DNA of 64,000 bases from Oscillospiraceae bacterium (GTDB taxonomy: Bacteria > Bacillota > Clostridia > Oscillospirales > Ruminococcaceae): positions 62,001 to 126,000 of the forward strand of contig JAFUNP010000025.1 of NCBI GenBank assembly GCA_017473015.1, given 5' to 3'. The position numbers and the translations under genes were made by a program. A model generated the notes under the pieces. That model had not been told where the DNA came from. It saw only the letters and a program-made list of their open reading frames with translations, and made no database searches. Positions 51,380 to 60,152 of the stretch are shown piece after piece. Positions within the stretch are counted from its first letter, which is position 1, and each line of letters begins with the position of its first letter.

Positions 51380-52012
51380 ATGCTTAATGAAAATATACTT
51401 TTTTCCGGGCTCAGTGACCAGCGGATACAGGCGGTGCTGGACTCCACAGGATATACACAGAAAAAATATTCGGCCGGTGATATAATAGTCCATCAGGGTG
51501 ACGCTGTACATAACATAGGCATAGTGACAGCCGGCAGCGCCACCGGCAAAAAATACACCGCCAACGGAGAAGAAATAGTAGTGTCAGTGCTGACGGAAAA
51601 CAAGATTTTCGGTGATGTGCTGTCAGGTGCGGACGGGTTTGCCAGCCCTGTAACGGTGCAAGCCCGGACGGACTGCACTGTGCTGTTTATCAATTATGAA
51701 AAGCTGCTGTATTCCCCACACCCCCAGGCCCACAGGATACTGCAGAACATGATACAGAATATTTCGCTGAAATATTTTGCCCAGAACAAACGAATGGAAA
51801 TACTGATGATGAAAAGCGTGCGTAGCAAAGTGACCGCATATCTGGAGTGGCAGCGGTCAGCAAAGGGCAGCCGCAGTTTTTCCATTGATATGGACAGGCA
51901 GCTTATGGCGGACTTTCTTGGGGTGGAGCGCAGTGCCCTGTCCCGTGAATTGTCCCGAATGAAAAAAGACGGGCTGATAGATTATCATAAAAACAGCTTT
52001 GTTCTGCTGTGA
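51380..52012 (+). CDS. Crp/Fnr-family transcriptional regulator
   Basis: 210 residues from the ATG at 51380 (AGGTGAT lies 4-6 nt upstream). The cyclic-nucleotide-like sensor domain (about 10-125, GDIIVHQGDAVHNIGIVTAG; EIVVSVLTENKIFGDVLSGA) precedes the HTH with MADFLGVERSALSRELSRM and KKDGLIDY. No Fe-S Cys cluster is seen, so it is not a classical Fnr. A Crp/Fnr-type palindrome lies before the peroxiredoxin cluster 47 kb away; a link is speculative. An upstream ATG at 51350 lacks a ribosome site. Confidence 0.92.
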   Translation: MLNENILFSGLSDQRIQAVLDSTGYTQKKYSAGDIIVHQGDAVHNIGIVTAGSATGKKYTANGEEIVVSVLTENKIFGDVLSGADGFASPVTVQARTDCTVLFINYEKLLYSPHPQAHRILQNMIQNISLKYFAQNKRMEILMMKSVRSKVTAYLEWQRSAKGSRSFSIDMDRQLMADFLGVERSALSRELSRMKKDGLIDYHKNSFVLL

Positions 52013-52093
52013 AAAATCATCAAAACCATTGTTATCGCGGCAAAATAGTGCTATTATAAAATATAATTGTTATTGATATAAGGAGATAAAACT

Positions 52094-52657
52094 ATGCTTA
52101 CACTGGAAAGAGCAAAAGAATTACTGGCCACAACAACCACAGAACCACATCTCATTCTCCATGCAAAAAATGTTATGGTTGCCATGGGCGGTCTGGCAAA
52201 GCATTTTGGCGAAGATGCCGCACACTGGCAGGCAGTGGGTTATCTGCATGACTATGACTATCAGCAGCATCCTGAAGAACATCTGCAGCACACAGAACAG
52301 CCACTGAAAGAAGCCGGACTGACTGATGAAGAAATCAGGGCAATCCTGGCACATGGCTATTCACTGGTAAATGATGTGGAGCCTGTTACAAATATGGAAA
52401 AAAGCCTGTTCACAGTAGACGAACTGACAGGTATCATCCAGGCAGCTGCAAGAATGCGACCTGCCGGTATTACAGATATGGAAGTTTCCAGCTTTATGAA
52501 AAAATTCAAGGATAAAAAATTTGCTGCAAAATGCAACCGTGAAGTAATCAAAAAAGGCTGCGAAATGCTGGGCATGGAAGTTAAAGAAGTAGCATCTATC
52601 TGTATAGAAGCTATGAAAGAGTATGCAGACGAGCTGCAGATAGGCGCAAAAGCATAA
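52094..52657 (+). CDS. HD-domain hydrolase
   Basis: 187 residues. Metal-binding motif H...HD: LILHAKNVMVAMGGLAKHFG supplies His, and VGYLHDYDYQQHPEEH the HD pair. The later block AILAHGYSLVNDVEPVT contains another ligand His. HD proteins hydrolyse phosphomonoesters, such as nucleotides; the substrate is not known. The tail MLGMEVKEVASICIEAMKEY is helical. AAGGAG precedes the ATG. Monocistronic with a terminator. Confidence 0.88.
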   Translation: MLTLERAKELLATTTTEPHLILHAKNVMVAMGGLAKHFGEDAAHWQAVGYLHDYDYQQHPEEHLQHTEQPLKEAGLTDEEIRAILAHGYSLVNDVEPVTNMEKSLFTVDELTGIIQAAARMRPAGITDMEVSSFMKKFKDKKFAAKCNREVIKKGCEMLGMEVKEVASICIEAMKEYADELQIGAKA

Positions 52658-52667
52658 TAAAAAACAG

Positions 52668-52695
52668 AGACAGCCCATATCAGGGCTGTCTTTTT
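52668..52695 (+). terminator. Terminator of the HD gene
   Basis: 9-bp stem AGACAGCCC/GGGCTGTCT (52668-52676, 52683-52691) followed by TTTTC. Confidence 0.85.
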
Positions 52696-52733
52696 CAGGT
52701 AAACCGCAACTAAACCGCGGCGCCACAAAACTA

Positions 52734-52775
52734 AACCGACGGTCGGTTGAGTCAACAGACAGTAAGTATTATGAT
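52734..52775 (+). promoter_or_regulatory. TetR-like palindrome over the -35 of the XRE membrane gene
   Basis: AACCGAC-G-GTCGGTT (52734-52748) overlaps TTGAGT (52747-52752), which has a 17-nt spacer to TATGAT (52770-52775). The palindrome is like operators of the TetR family. Further ACTAAACCG words precede it at 52709 and 52731. No TetR gene is in the window. Confidence 0.7.
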
Positions 52776-52806
52776 TTAATCAGAAAACAAAAAAGGAGAA
52801 ATCATA

Positions 52807-53193
52807 ATGAAAAAGCAGACAATGGGCGAAATGATAGCCACACTGAGAAAAGAAAACAACATGACACAGCTGCAGCTGGCAGAAAAGATGGGCGTAACTG
52901 ATAAAGCGGTGTCCAAATGGGAGCGCAACCTGTCCTGCCCGGACATAGACAGTCTGCCGCTGCTGGCGGAGACATTCGGTATTTCTGTAGATGAACTGAT
53001 ACAGGTGAAACAGCACGGCAAAGAAGAAAAGCCGGCTGAAAAGATAACAGACCTGGTGCTGAAAGTAATTCCGGTGGCCATGGGCGTGGCGGTGACAACA
53101 CTGGCAGTTATAAAACAGCTGGATATTTATTCCGGCTTTGCCATGGTGGGTATCGGGCTGTTCTGTATGGGAATAAGACAGCTGGATATATAA
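52807..53193 (+). CDS. XRE-family regulator with C-terminal membrane segments
   Basis: 128 residues. HTH (about 8-62): GEMIATLRKENNMTQLQLAE, GVTDKAVSKWERNLSCPDID, LADTFGISVDEL-like end (here LAETFGISVDELIQ). The rest (about 80-128, LVLKVIPVAMGVAVTTLAVI and YSGFAMVGIGLFCMGI) holds two membrane helices, so the DNA-binding domain is anchored at the membrane. It may sense a membrane signal. AAAAGGAG precedes the ATG. A TetR-type palindrome covers its promoter. Terminator follows. Confidence 0.87.
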   Translation: MKKQTMGEMIATLRKENNMTQLQLAEKMGVTDKAVSKWERNLSCPDIDSLPLLAETFGISVDELIQVKQHGKEEKPAEKITDLVLKVIPVAMGVAVTTLAVIKQLDIYSGFAMVGIGLFCMGIRQLDI

Positions 53194-53200
53194 AAAACAA

Positions 53201-53232
53201 TCCCCGGACCTTTACAGTCCGGGGAGATTTTT
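53201..53232. terminator. Bidirectional terminator
   Basis: 8-bp stem CCCCGGAC/GTCCGGGG (53202-53209, 53217-53224), T-runs on both sides; shared by the XRE gene and the lipoprotein at 53231. Confidence 0.88.
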
Positions 53233-53794
53233 ATCTGTATTTATCCACTGCGGCGAAAAACCGACCTGTGGCGGTCATGCTGTCCTCAGTGATGACAAAG
53301 TCCTCTGCGGCCAAACCTGAATCTTCCAGCAAGCTGTCCATTGCTGCGGAGTCGGTTTTCATCTGGATGTACACACTTTCCACCAGGTCAAAGGCCCACA
53401 GGGCTTCTTCCTTGTCTGTGTATGTGGTCATAAAACCGTCCACAGTCAGCTGGATGGTTTCTGCATCAGGGTGATTTACGGCCATCCAGTTCACCATGTC
53501 ACATGCGGCAGTGACAGCCTTCAGTGATGAGCCGGCAGTACCCGGAGCGGCAGTAATAATCACATTCTCCATAAGCTGCATCAGTTCATCACTGACAGTC
53601 TGCACCGGTACATGGGTTGGTGTTTGCAGGTCGGCCGGTGTCGAAGTTGGTGTCGGTGTAGCGGTAACCTGTGGAACAGCACCACCGCTTTCAGCCGGCC
53701 GCGAGCTGACGCTCAGATTACCCGATGCGGTACTGCAGGCGGCAAGACCGGCACACAGAGAAATACATATAATAAAAGCAATTATCTTTTTCAT
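53231..53794 (-). CDS. Lipoprotein of unknown function
   Basis: 187 residues. Signal MKKIIAFIICISLCAGLAAC ends in a lipobox. A Pro/Thr-rich linker (VTATPTPTSTPADLQTP) is followed by a helical domain: VSDELMQLMENVIITAAPG, SLKAVTAACDMVNWMAVNHP, ALWAFDLVESVYIQMKTD. I do not recognise a family. The domain resembles small helical secreted proteins. Monocistronic, ribosome site GGTGG. Confidence 0.75.
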   Translation of the reverse strand: MKKIIAFIICISLCAGLAACSTASGNLSVSSRPAESGGAVPQVTATPTPTSTPADLQTPTHVPVQTVSDELMQLMENVIITAAPGTAGSSLKAVTAACDMVNWMAVNHPDAETIQLTVDGFMTTYTDKEEALWAFDLVESVYIQMKTDSAAMDSLLEDSGLAAEDFVITEDSMTATGRFFAAVDKYR

Positions 53795-53866
53795 AAACTG
53801 ACCACCTCTTTGACTTTAATATATAAAAAGTATGTGTTCAAGCAGTGAAAAATACCGCATTCACAC

Positions 53867-53891
53867 AAAAAGCCGCCATTACGGCGGCTTT
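53867..53891 (-). terminator. Terminator of the purine operon
   Basis: 9-bp stem AAAGCCGCC/GGCGGCTTT (53869-53877, 53883-53891), loop ATTAC, T-run on the minus strand. It marks the end of purL and the operon. Confidence 0.9.
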
Positions 53892-53918
53892 CTGTGATTA
53901 TAAGGGTACTACCATGAG

Positions 53919-56900
53919 TTATTTTGTAAAGTAATCAACAGCACCTTTGAAAATCAGCTGTTTTTCTGTGTCAGGCACATTTTTGTATGTGAAGCGTGTA
54001 GTTCTTTCGCTATGGCCCATTTTGCCGAATACGCGCCCATCAGGTGATGTAATGCCCTCAACTGCCAGCATTGAGTTGTTAGGACAGAAATCAATGTCAC
54101 TTGTGGCGTTGCCCTCCAGGTCCACATACTGTGTGGCAATTTGACCATTGGTAATCAGCTGTGCCAGCATTTCCTGCGTTGCGATAAAGCGGCCTTCACC
54201 GTGGGAAATGGCAATAGTGTTGATGTCACCTACATTGTGATGCATCAGCCATGGAGACTTCACAGAGGCAACTCTGGTGCGCACCAGACGGGACTGGTGA
54301 CGGCCGATAGAGTTAAATGTAAGTGTAGGTGCAGCCGCAGACGGAGCAGTAATATGGCCATAAGGCACAAGACCCAGTTTGATAAGAGCCTGGAACCCGT
54401 TACAGATACCGCACATCAGACCGTCACGGTTATGCAGAAGCTCCTCGATTTCATTTGCCACTTCAGGGTTTCGCAGCAGTGAAACAATGAATTTTGCAGA
54501 GCCGTCAGGTTCATCACCGCCGGAAAAACCACCCGGCAGGGCGATAATCTGGCTGGTTCTGATGGCCCGGGCCAGGCGTTTTGCACTGTCCAGAACATCC
54601 TGAGGCTTGTTGTTGCGGATAACCAGGATTTCAGCTTTTGCGCCGTTTTCTTCAAAAGCACGGGCTGTGTCATATTCACAGTTTGTGCCAGGAAATACAG
54701 GAATGAGTACTTTTGGCTGTGCCACTTTGATGGCAGGGCCTTTTTTATTTCTTTCTGTCCATGACAGGTTTTCATAGGTCACTTTCTTTGTTCCTGCTGT
54801 CGTAGGATAGATTGGTTCCAGCGTAGCATTGTATGCTTTTTCCAGCTTGTCCAGTTTCAGCACACGGCGCCATACTTTGATTTTGTATTCATCGATTGTA
54901 ACGCCGATTTTTTTGCCGGAGCGCATTGGCTTCACCGTTTCAATCACAAAACCGCCGTAGTTTTTGCCGAACAGTTCCCGCGATGTAACATCAGGCTCGA
55001 TTTTTATACCGATGTGATTGCCAAATGCCATTTTTGTCACAGCTTCAGCCACACCGCCAAAGCCTGTGGCCCATGCGGACACAACTTTTTTATCTTTGAT
55101 AAGCTTTGTCACTTTTTCAAATATTTCAATCAGACTTTCCGGTTTGTACAGACCATTTTCGCCCTTTTCCGGTGCCAGAAAGTATACATAATGACCGGCG
55201 GCTTTGAATTCAGGTGAAATAATGTTTTCCGCATCTGCCACACCTGCCGCAAAGGAAATGAGTGTAGGTGGTACATCAATATTTTCAAATGAGCCGGACA
55301 TACTGTCCTTGCCGCCGATGGAGCCTACGCCCAGCGCCAGCTGTGCTTCCAGAGCGCCCAGCAGGGCAGCGAAAGGTTTGCCCCAACGGGTTTTGTCTTT
55401 GCCCAGTCTTTCAAAATATTCCTGAAAAGACATCCACATATCTTTCAGGCTGCCGCCGGCGGCAATCATTTTGGCCGCAGAGGAGATGACTGCGTAGTAT
55501 GCGGAGTAGTACGGTGACTGTGATGCCAGATAAGGGTCAAAGCCCCATGCCATAAGAGAAGCTGTGGAAGTTGTTTTACCCAATGTGGGAATCATGGCAG
55601 ACATGGCCTGTGCAGGTGTGGACTGATATTTACCTCCGTAAGGCATAAGCACGGTGCCGGCACCGATAGTAGCGTCAAAGCGTTCCACCAGACCGCGCTG
55701 GCTGGCCACATTCAGGTCTGCCATAAGGGCAGTCCAGTCTTTTTCTATATCATCCACTCTGATTTCATCTTTCAGGCTGTCCTGTGTCACTGCTGCCTGT
55801 GCAAATTTCACAGCACCGGCAGAGTTGAGAAACGCTCTGGACAGGTCAACAATTTTTTCACCTTCAAAGAACATTTCCAGTCTGCCTGTGTCCGTAACCA
55901 GAGCTACTTTTACTGCGGACAGGTTTTCGACTTCAGCTTTTTTAATGAATTTAGCCGCATTTGCCTGTGAAACCACAACAGCCATTCTTTCCTGGGATTC
56001 GCTGATAGCCAGCTCAGTAGCTGTAAGGCCTTCGTATTTTTTAGGGACAACATCAAGATTAATGGACAGACTGTCGGCCAGTTCGCCGATAGCCACAGAT
56101 ACACCGCCTGCGCCAAAGTCATTACAGCGTTTAATCATGCGTGTAACTTCGCTGTCACGGAACAGACGCTGGATTTTTCTTTCTTCCGGCGCGTTTCCTT
56201 TCTGAACTTCAGCACCGCATTCCTCCAGAGATGAAACATTGTGGGCTTTTGATGAGCCTGTGGCACCGCCGCAGCCGTCACGGCCTGTAGCGCCGCCCAG
56301 CAGGATAACCACATCACCGGGCTGTGGTGTTTTTCTCACCACATTTTTTGCAGGAGCCGCACCCATTACAGCGCCAACCTCCATACGCTTTGCTACATAA
56401 CCGGGGTGGTAAACTTCGGCCACATGACCGGTGGCAAGACCTATCTGGTTGCCGTATGAGGAGTAACCTGCTGAAGCTGTCTGGCAGATTTTGCTCTGTG
56501 GCAGTTTGCCCTTCAGTGTGTCAGACAGTGGTGCCAGAGGGTTGGCCGCACCCGTCAGACGCATGGCCTGATAAACATAACTGCGGCCGGACAGCGGGTC
56601 GCGGATAGCACCGCCCAGACATGTGGCTGCACCGCCGAATGGCTCGATTTCTGTAGGGTGATTATGAGTTTCGTTTTTGAACATCAGCAGCCACTTTTCA
56701 GCTTTACCGTTGTCCAGTTTAACATTGATTTTCACGCTGCAGGCATTGATTTCTTCGCTTTCATCCAGGTTTTTCAGCTTGCCTGTGCGTTTGAGATATT
56801 TTGCGCCAACTGTAGCCAGGTCCATCAGTGTGAGAGGTCTGTTTTTACCCGGATAAAGCTCCTCTTTGATGGACAGATATTTTTCATAAGAAGCTTTTAC

Positions 56901-57620
56901 TGCATCGTGTTCGATAGTAACTTCATCAAGAATTGTGTTGAATGTTGTATGGCGACAGTGGTCAGACCAGTATGTATCAATCATTCTCAGTTCTGTGAGA
57001 GTCGGGTCGCGGTGTTCTTCATCGCGGAAATATTCCTGGCAGAATGCCAGGTCGTCAGCATCCATTGCAAGACCGTACTGTGCGATGAAAGGGGCAAATT
57101 CTTCTTTTGCCATAGCAGTGAAACCCTCCAGCACCGGTGTTTTTTCCGGGCGTGGATAAACTGTTTCCAGTGTTTTTGGCTTTTCAAGGGAAGCCAGACG
57201 GGATTCAACAGGATTGATTATATGTTTCTTGATTTTTTCCAGTTCTTCTTTTGTAACATGTCCAAACAGCTTGATTACACGGGCAAATTTTACCACCGGT
57301 CTGTGACCGCCGGTAACAAACTGTACACACTGCTGGGCAGAGTCTGCACGCTGGTCAAACTGACCGGGCAGCAGTTCTGTGGCAAATGTATTTTCTGTCA
57401 GATTGATGGAGTATGCCACATCATCCACCTGTGGTTCAGAGAAAATGGTGGCTACCGCTGTTTCAAAGGTTGCTTTGTCCACGCCCTCGATATCGTAACG
57501 GTTGTAGATTTTAACCTTGCGCAGACCTTTTATCCCCAGAGAGGTTTTCAGGTCGTTGAACATAGAACGGTCTTCACCGGCAAATTCTTCCTTTTTGGAA
57601 ACATAAACTCTGTATACCAT
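53919..57620 (-). CDS. purL: Phosphoribosylformylglycinamidine synthase, single chain
   Basis: 1233 residues, the large single-chain form. N-terminal linker and synthetase domains: TYWSDHCRHTTFNTILDEVT, KNETHNHPTEIEPFGGAATC, GNQIGLATGHVAEVYHPGYV, GAAPAKNVVRKTPQPGDVVI. C-terminal glutaminase domain: VFPGTNCEYDTARAFEENGA, LPGGFSGGDEPDGSAKFI, MCGICNGFQALIKLG (nucleophile Cys) and SHGEGRFI (His-Glu). It converts FGAR to FGAM with glutamine ammonia. The purD stop and purL ATG are adjacent (TAAATG), AGGAGG upstream. Last gene of the pur operon. Confidence 0.97.
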   Translation of the reverse strand: MVYRVYVSKKEEFAGEDRSMFNDLKTSLGIKGLRKVKIYNRYDIEGVDKATFETAVATIFSEPQVDDVAYSINLTENTFATELLPGQFDQRADSAQQCVQFVTGGHRPVVKFARVIKLFGHVTKEELEKIKKHIINPVESRLASLEKPKTLETVYPRPEKTPVLEGFTAMAKEEFAPFIAQYGLAMDADDLAFCQEYFRDEEHRDPTLTELRMIDTYWSDHCRHTTFNTILDEVTIEHDAVKASYEKYLSIKEELYPGKNRPLTLMDLATVGAKYLKRTGKLKNLDESEEINACSVKINVKLDNGKAEKWLLMFKNETHNHPTEIEPFGGAATCLGGAIRDPLSGRSYVYQAMRLTGAANPLAPLSDTLKGKLPQSKICQTASAGYSSYGNQIGLATGHVAEVYHPGYVAKRMEVGAVMGAAPAKNVVRKTPQPGDVVILLGGATGRDGCGGATGSSKAHNVSSLEECGAEVQKGNAPEERKIQRLFRDSEVTRMIKRCNDFGAGGVSVAIGELADSLSINLDVVPKKYEGLTATELAISESQERMAVVVSQANAAKFIKKAEVENLSAVKVALVTDTGRLEMFFEGEKIVDLSRAFLNSAGAVKFAQAAVTQDSLKDEIRVDDIEKDWTALMADLNVASQRGLVERFDATIGAGTVLMPYGGKYQSTPAQAMSAMIPTLGKTTSTASLMAWGFDPYLASQSPYYSAYYAVISSAAKMIAAGGSLKDMWMSFQEYFERLGKDKTRWGKPFAALLGALEAQLALGVGSIGGKDSMSGSFENIDVPPTLISFAAGVADAENIISPEFKAAGHYVYFLAPEKGENGLYKPESLIEIFEKVTKLIKDKKVVSAWATGFGGVAEAVTKMAFGNHIGIKIEPDVTSRELFGKNYGGFVIETVKPMRSGKKIGVTIDEYKIKVWRRVLKLDKLEKAYNATLEPIYPTTAGTKKVTYENLSWTERNKKGPAIKVAQPKVLIPVFPGTNCEYDTARAFEENGAKAEILVIRNNKPQDVLDSAKRLARAIRTSQIIALPGGFSGGDEPDGSAKFIVSLLRNPEVANEIEELLHNRDGLMCGICNGFQALIKLGLVPYGHITAPSAAAPTLTFNSIGRHQSRLVRTRVASVKSPWLMHHNVGDINTIAISHGEGRFIATQEMLAQLITNGQIATQYVDLEGNATSDIDFCPNNSMLAVEGITSPDGRVFGKMGHSERTTRFTYKNVPDTEKQLIFKGAVDYFTK

Positions 57621-58883
57621 TTATCTTTTGCCTCCTATATCATGGCGGTAGAAACTTTTTTCAAAGCTGACTTTGTCAATATTGGAATAAATGCTATTCT
57701 GTGCATCGGCAATATCTTTACCTTTTGCCACCAGCCCCAGCACGCGGCCTCCGTTGGACAGGTATCTGCCGTCCTTCTTTACTGTGCCGGAGTGGAAAAC
57801 ATAGTGGAAAGCATCGTTCTGGCCGTTTTCGTCCAGGCCAGTGATTTCCTTGCCTTTTTCATAGCTTTCAGGATAACCGCCGGAGCACATCATAACAATT
57901 ATTGCAGCGCCGTCCTCACTCTTTACTTCAATTTCAGACAGCCTTTCGTCAATTACTGCATCCACGATTTCCAGCAGGTCAGTTTTAAGCAGAGACAGGC
58001 AGACCTGAGCTTCCGGGTCGCCGAAGCGGCAGTTGTATTCAATAACCTTCGGTCCTTTGTCAGTAATCATCAGACCGTAATAAAGAACACCTTTGAAAGT
58101 TCTGCCCTCTGCATTCATTGCTTCAATTGTAGGAATGAGAATTGTTTCATAGGCGATTTTTTCCACTTCATCAGTGTAAAACGGGTTTGGTGCGATAACG
58201 CCCATGCCACCGGTGTTGAGACCTTCATCGTTATCGAATGCGCGTTTGTGGTCTTTGGATGAAATCATAGGGCGGACACAGTGACCGTCGGTAAATGCCA
58301 GCACGGAAACCTCAGGGCCTGTGAGAAATTCTTCAATAACTATTTCCTTGCCGCTATCCCCGAATTTACCAATCTCCAGCATTTCAACTACAGCTTCTTT
58401 TGCTTCTTCAAAAGTCTGTGCTATAATTACACCTTTACCCAGAGCCAGACCGCTGGCTTTAATTACTGTAGGATAAGAATTCTGTGTTTTTATATATTCT
58501 ATGGCAGCTGCAGAGTCAGTGAATTTTTCATAGGCTGCTGTAGGGATGTTGTATTTTTTCATCAGGTCTTTTGAAAAAGCCTTGCTGCCTTCGATGATAG
58601 CAGCGGCTTTGTTTGGTCCAAAGGTACGGATACCGGCAGACTGCAGTGCGTCAACCATGCCCAGCACCAGAGGCTCGTCCTGGGAAACCAGTGCCAGGTC
58701 AATTTTTTCTTCTGTGGCAAACTTTACAATACCGTCAATATCATTGATTTTTATATCCACACAGGTGGCCAGGTTTGAGATACCCGCATTACCCGGCGCG
58801 CAGAACAGCTGTCTGCCCTCTGCGGCAAGGCTTTTTATAATGGCATGTTCACGGCCTCCACCGCCGACTACTAAAATTTTCAT
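57621..58883 (-). CDS. purD: Phosphoribosylamine-glycine ligase (GARS)
   Basis: 420 residues of the ATP-grasp family. MKILVVGGGGREHAIIKSLA opens the chain; VIKASGLALGKGVIIAQTFE and EEFLTGPEVSVLAFTDGHCV are ATP-binding blocks, VLYYGLMITDKGPKVIEYNC and RFGDPEAQV the catalytic end. It makes GAR from phosphoribosylamine and glycine. ATG at 58883 has AAGGAG; a longer reading up to 58946 has no site. The gap to the AICARFT gene carries an R1-like remnant. Confidence 0.97.
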   Translation of the reverse strand: MKILVVGGGGREHAIIKSLAAEGRQLFCAPGNAGISNLATCVDIKINDIDGIVKFATEEKIDLALVSQDEPLVLGMVDALQSAGIRTFGPNKAAAIIEGSKAFSKDLMKKYNIPTAAYEKFTDSAAAIEYIKTQNSYPTVIKASGLALGKGVIIAQTFEEAKEAVVEMLEIGKFGDSGKEIVIEEFLTGPEVSVLAFTDGHCVRPMISSKDHKRAFDNDEGLNTGGMGVIAPNPFYTDEVEKIAYETILIPTIEAMNAEGRTFKGVLYYGLMITDKGPKVIEYNCRFGDPEAQVCLSLLKTDLLEIVDAVIDERLSEIEVKSEDGAAIIVMMCSGGYPESYEKGKEITGLDENGQNDAFHYVFHSGTVKKDGRYLSNGGRVLGLVAKGKDIADAQNSIYSNIDKVSFEKSFYRHDIGGKR

Positions 58884-58925
58884 ATATGCTCCTTTGGAAA
58901 ACTTCTCTCTGATAATATATTTTAC

Positions 58926-58954
58926 TGTGAGGTGTGATGTGGACATCGTCCCAT
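58926..58954. repeat. R1-type palindrome remnant inside the purine operon
   Basis: GATGTGGACATCGTCCC (58935-58951) matches the R1 core GGGACGATG-CCCACATCG in inverse with one mismatch. It lies in the purH-purD gap. A possible mRNA structure. Confidence 0.5.
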
Positions 58955-58967
58955 ACGTGGTTTTATA

Positions 58968-60143
58968 CTAATGATGGAACAGGCGGATACCTGTAAATGC
59001 CATAACCATATTGTGTTTGTTGCAGGTTTCGATAACATTGTCATCACGGACACTGCCACCCGGCTGTGCCACATATTTTACGCCGGATTTATGTGCTCTT
59101 TCGATGTTGTCACCAAATGGGAAAAATGCATCAGAGCCAAGGGCAACATCAGTCATTTTATCCAGCCATGCGCGCTGCTCCTCTTTGGTAAATACTTCCG
59201 GCTTTGTTTTGAATTTTGTCTGCCATACACCCTCTGCCAGAACATCATCATGTTCGTCAGAGATGTAAACATCAATGGCATTATCTCTGTCAGCACGGCC
59301 CAGACCGTCCACAAATTCCAGGTTCAGCACTTTTTCATGCTGGCGCAGCCACCATGTATCTGCTTTCTGACCGGCAAGGCGTGTGCAATGGATACGGGAC
59401 TGCTGGCCTGCACCGATACCGATAGCCTGACCGCCTTTTACATAGCACACAGAGTTGGACTGGGTGTATTTCAGTGTAATCATGGCGATGGCCAGGTCAA
59501 TTTTTGCACTGTCCGGCAGTTCTTTATTTTCTGTAACAATATTTGTAAAGGAGTCTTTGTTGATGTCCAGTTCGTTTCTGCCCTGTTCAAAAGTGATGCC
59601 GAAAACATCCTTTGTTTCCACAGGTGCAGGCACATAGTTTTCATCTATAACAACAATGTTGTAATTGCCTTTTTTCTTTTTCTTCAATACTTCCAGTGCT
59701 TCTTCGGTGTAGCCCGGTGCGATAATGCCGTCGGAAACTTCACGGGCGATGATTTTTGCTGTCTGCACATCACACACATCAGACAGGGCGATATAGTCGC
59801 CAAATGAAGACATTCTGTCAGCGCCGCGGGCACGGGCATAGGCGGATGCCAGAGGTGTCAGCTCCATGCCTTCCACAAAGTAGATTTTCTTTTCCACCTC
59901 TGACAGAGGCAGACCTACTGCTGCGCCGGCAGGTGAGACGTGTTTAAAGGATGTGGCCGCAGGCAGACCTGTAGCTTTTTTCAGTTCCTTTACCAGCTGC
60001 CAGCCGTTGAGGGCATCCAGCAGATTGATGTAGCCCGGGCGGCCGTTGAGCACAGTGATTGGCAGTTCGCCCTCTTTCATAAACACTCTTGATGGTTTCT
60101 GGTTAGGGTTACAGCCGTATTTAAGTTCCATTTCTTTCATCAT
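58968..60143 (-). CDS. purH: AICAR formyltransferase, stand-alone
   Basis: 391 residues, the C-terminal half only of the usual PurH. ELKYGCNPNQKPSRVF opens, with PAATSFKHVSPAGAAVGLPL (Lys-His of the formyltransferase site), ELTPLASAYARARGADRMSS and SVCYVKGGQAIGIGAGQQSRI. FPFGDNIERAHKSGVKYVAQ and GGSVRDDNVIETCNKHNMVM close it. The N-terminal cyclohydrolase domain is absent; the next upstream gene encodes PurO-type cyclohydrolase. It transfers formyl from 10-formyl-THF to AICAR to make FAICAR. AAAGGAG precedes the ATG. Confidence 0.95.
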   Translation of the reverse strand: MMKEMELKYGCNPNQKPSRVFMKEGELPITVLNGRPGYINLLDALNGWQLVKELKKATGLPAATSFKHVSPAGAAVGLPLSEVEKKIYFVEGMELTPLASAYARARGADRMSSFGDYIALSDVCDVQTAKIIAREVSDGIIAPGYTEEALEVLKKKKKGNYNIVVIDENYVPAPVETKDVFGITFEQGRNELDINKDSFTNIVTENKELPDSAKIDLAIAMITLKYTQSNSVCYVKGGQAIGIGAGQQSRIHCTRLAGQKADTWWLRQHEKVLNLEFVDGLGRADRDNAIDVYISDEHDDVLAEGVWQTKFKTKPEVFTKEEQRAWLDKMTDVALGSDAFFPFGDNIERAHKSGVKYVAQPGGSVRDDNVIETCNKHNMVMAFTGIRLFHH

Positions 60144-60152
60144 TCTTCTCCT

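Noticed and set aside
56658..58262. 534-codon plus-strand ORF
   Set aside because: It is antisense to purL and purD, which have clear family motifs; the composition (many Cys, Phe, His) is typical of a shadow frame.
58971..59807. 278-codon plus-strand ORF
   Set aside because: Antisense shadow of the AICARFT gene.
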